DNA from: JACVRW01 sp963812915
Lineage (GTDB): Bacteria; Actinomycetota; Thermoleophilia; Solirubrobacterales; Thermoleophilaceae
Direction of reading: 5' to 3'
NCBI GenBank assembly: GCA_963812915.1
Contig: CAWEXB010000006.1
Location: forward strand, 124,001-188,000
DNA length: 64,000 nucleotides
Positions 63,881-64,000 of the stretch are shown here, piece after piece. Numbering within the stretch: position 1 is the first letter of the stretch; each line of letters starts with the position of its first letter. The translations under genes and the position numbers were made by a program. The notes beneath the pieces were generated by a model. The model was not told the origin of the DNA. It made no database searches and saw only the letters and a list, made by a program, of their open reading frames with translations.

Positions 63881-64000
63881 GCGGCGATTCCTTCCAGCAA
63901 CTGCACCGACTCGTCGACCGGCGGGAGGGTGCTCATGGCATCGGCGATGCGACCGGCCTCGCGTCGATGAGTGGGATCGTCGACGACCGAGCTGACCGCG
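63877..64000 (-). CDS. Probable glycosyltransferase, 3' end only (truncated by window edge)
   Basis: The last 40 residues, AVSSVVDDPTHRREAGRIAD followed by AMSTLPPVDESVQLLEGIAA and TAG, match the usual C-terminus of MGT/UGT-type (GT1) glycosyltransferases: a V-x-VL-DP-R-A-RI-M pattern then P-D-V-LLE. Everything upstream lies outside the window, so this is a tentative call from a short segment. Confidence 0.5.
   Translation of the reverse strand, partial: AVSSVVDDPTHRREAGRIADAMSTLPPVDESVQLLEGIAA

Overview
This window is G+C-rich (by eye around 70%) and gene-dense. Strong Shine-Dalgarno sequences precede many starts, and GTG and TTG starts and 4-base ATGA/GTGA/TTGA overlaps are common. The gene families are actinobacterial: an F420-type luciferase-like oxidoreductase, a CGNR zinc-finger regulator, ECF41 sigma factors, a SARP/BTAD giant regulator, DUF899 and matrixin. 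Together with the many Arg/Gly-rich secreted proteins of no clear family, this suggests an Actinomycetota genome of the Thermoleophilia/Solirubrobacterales type. That placement is inference; there is no rRNA or complete tRNA to anchor it. Roughly ten genes of conserved families are interrupted by single-base frameshifts while many long genes (up to 4.1 kb) are intact, so some interruptions may be sequencing or assembly errors and others true decay.

Layout. 0-9.6 kb: a large secreted protein gene broken by three frameshifts (69-3434), then a convergent sugar locus (substrate-binding lipoprotein, ROK kinase, ROK repressor with candidate operators, but no permease or ATPase). Next come a badly decayed second copy of the large secreted protein and a broken alpha/beta hydrolase. 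9.8-18.2 kb: small secreted and regulatory genes, a histidine-rich RTX-like secreted protein, UspA (frameshifted), a secreted DUF1080-type protein, a methyltransferase and a frameshifted esterase. 18.5-30.5 kb: metabolic genes: AhpD/CMD-like protein beside a 3' remnant of a 1-Cys peroxiredoxin, SQR-like flavoprotein, F420-type LLM oxidoreductase, arylsulfatase, two arginase-family enzymes, GH43 glycosidase, UbiB-type kinase, cold-shock protein and a methyltransferase.

30.5-44 kb holds the best-organised regulation. Two copies of an epimerase plus ECF41 sigma-factor module lie about 12 kb apart in opposite orientations, and each is preceded by the same promoter, TGTCACA-N16-[C/T]GTC, as expected for autoregulated ECF41 systems. 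Between them lies a tightly overlapping catabolic operon (Rieske oxygenase, old-yellow-enzyme-type oxidoreductase, SDR, GntR regulator, SDR) preceded by an 11-bp tandem repeat that is a good candidate GntR operator. A second RTX/VPAYQCP secreted protein and two DUF899 genes flanking an epoxide hydrolase follow.

44-64 kb: a CBS-domain protein divergent from a solitary TIR-like (PF10137-type) putative immune effector; an NmrA-like/cupin/MFS/class-V aminotransferase run; a second MFS exporter overlapping a CoA-transferase-GNAT fusion; a cytoplasmic-looking matrixin with an MMP-like cysteine switch; a PH-domain membrane protein; a SARP-cyclase-AAA-TPR giant regulator divergent from a small membrane protein with RYDGGPEEGS repeats; an IS256-type transposase remnant; a cupin-SRPBCC fusion; and, at the right edge, a frameshifted membrane protein and the 3' end of a probable glycosyltransferase. 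No CRISPR array, complete mobile element or replication origin was found.
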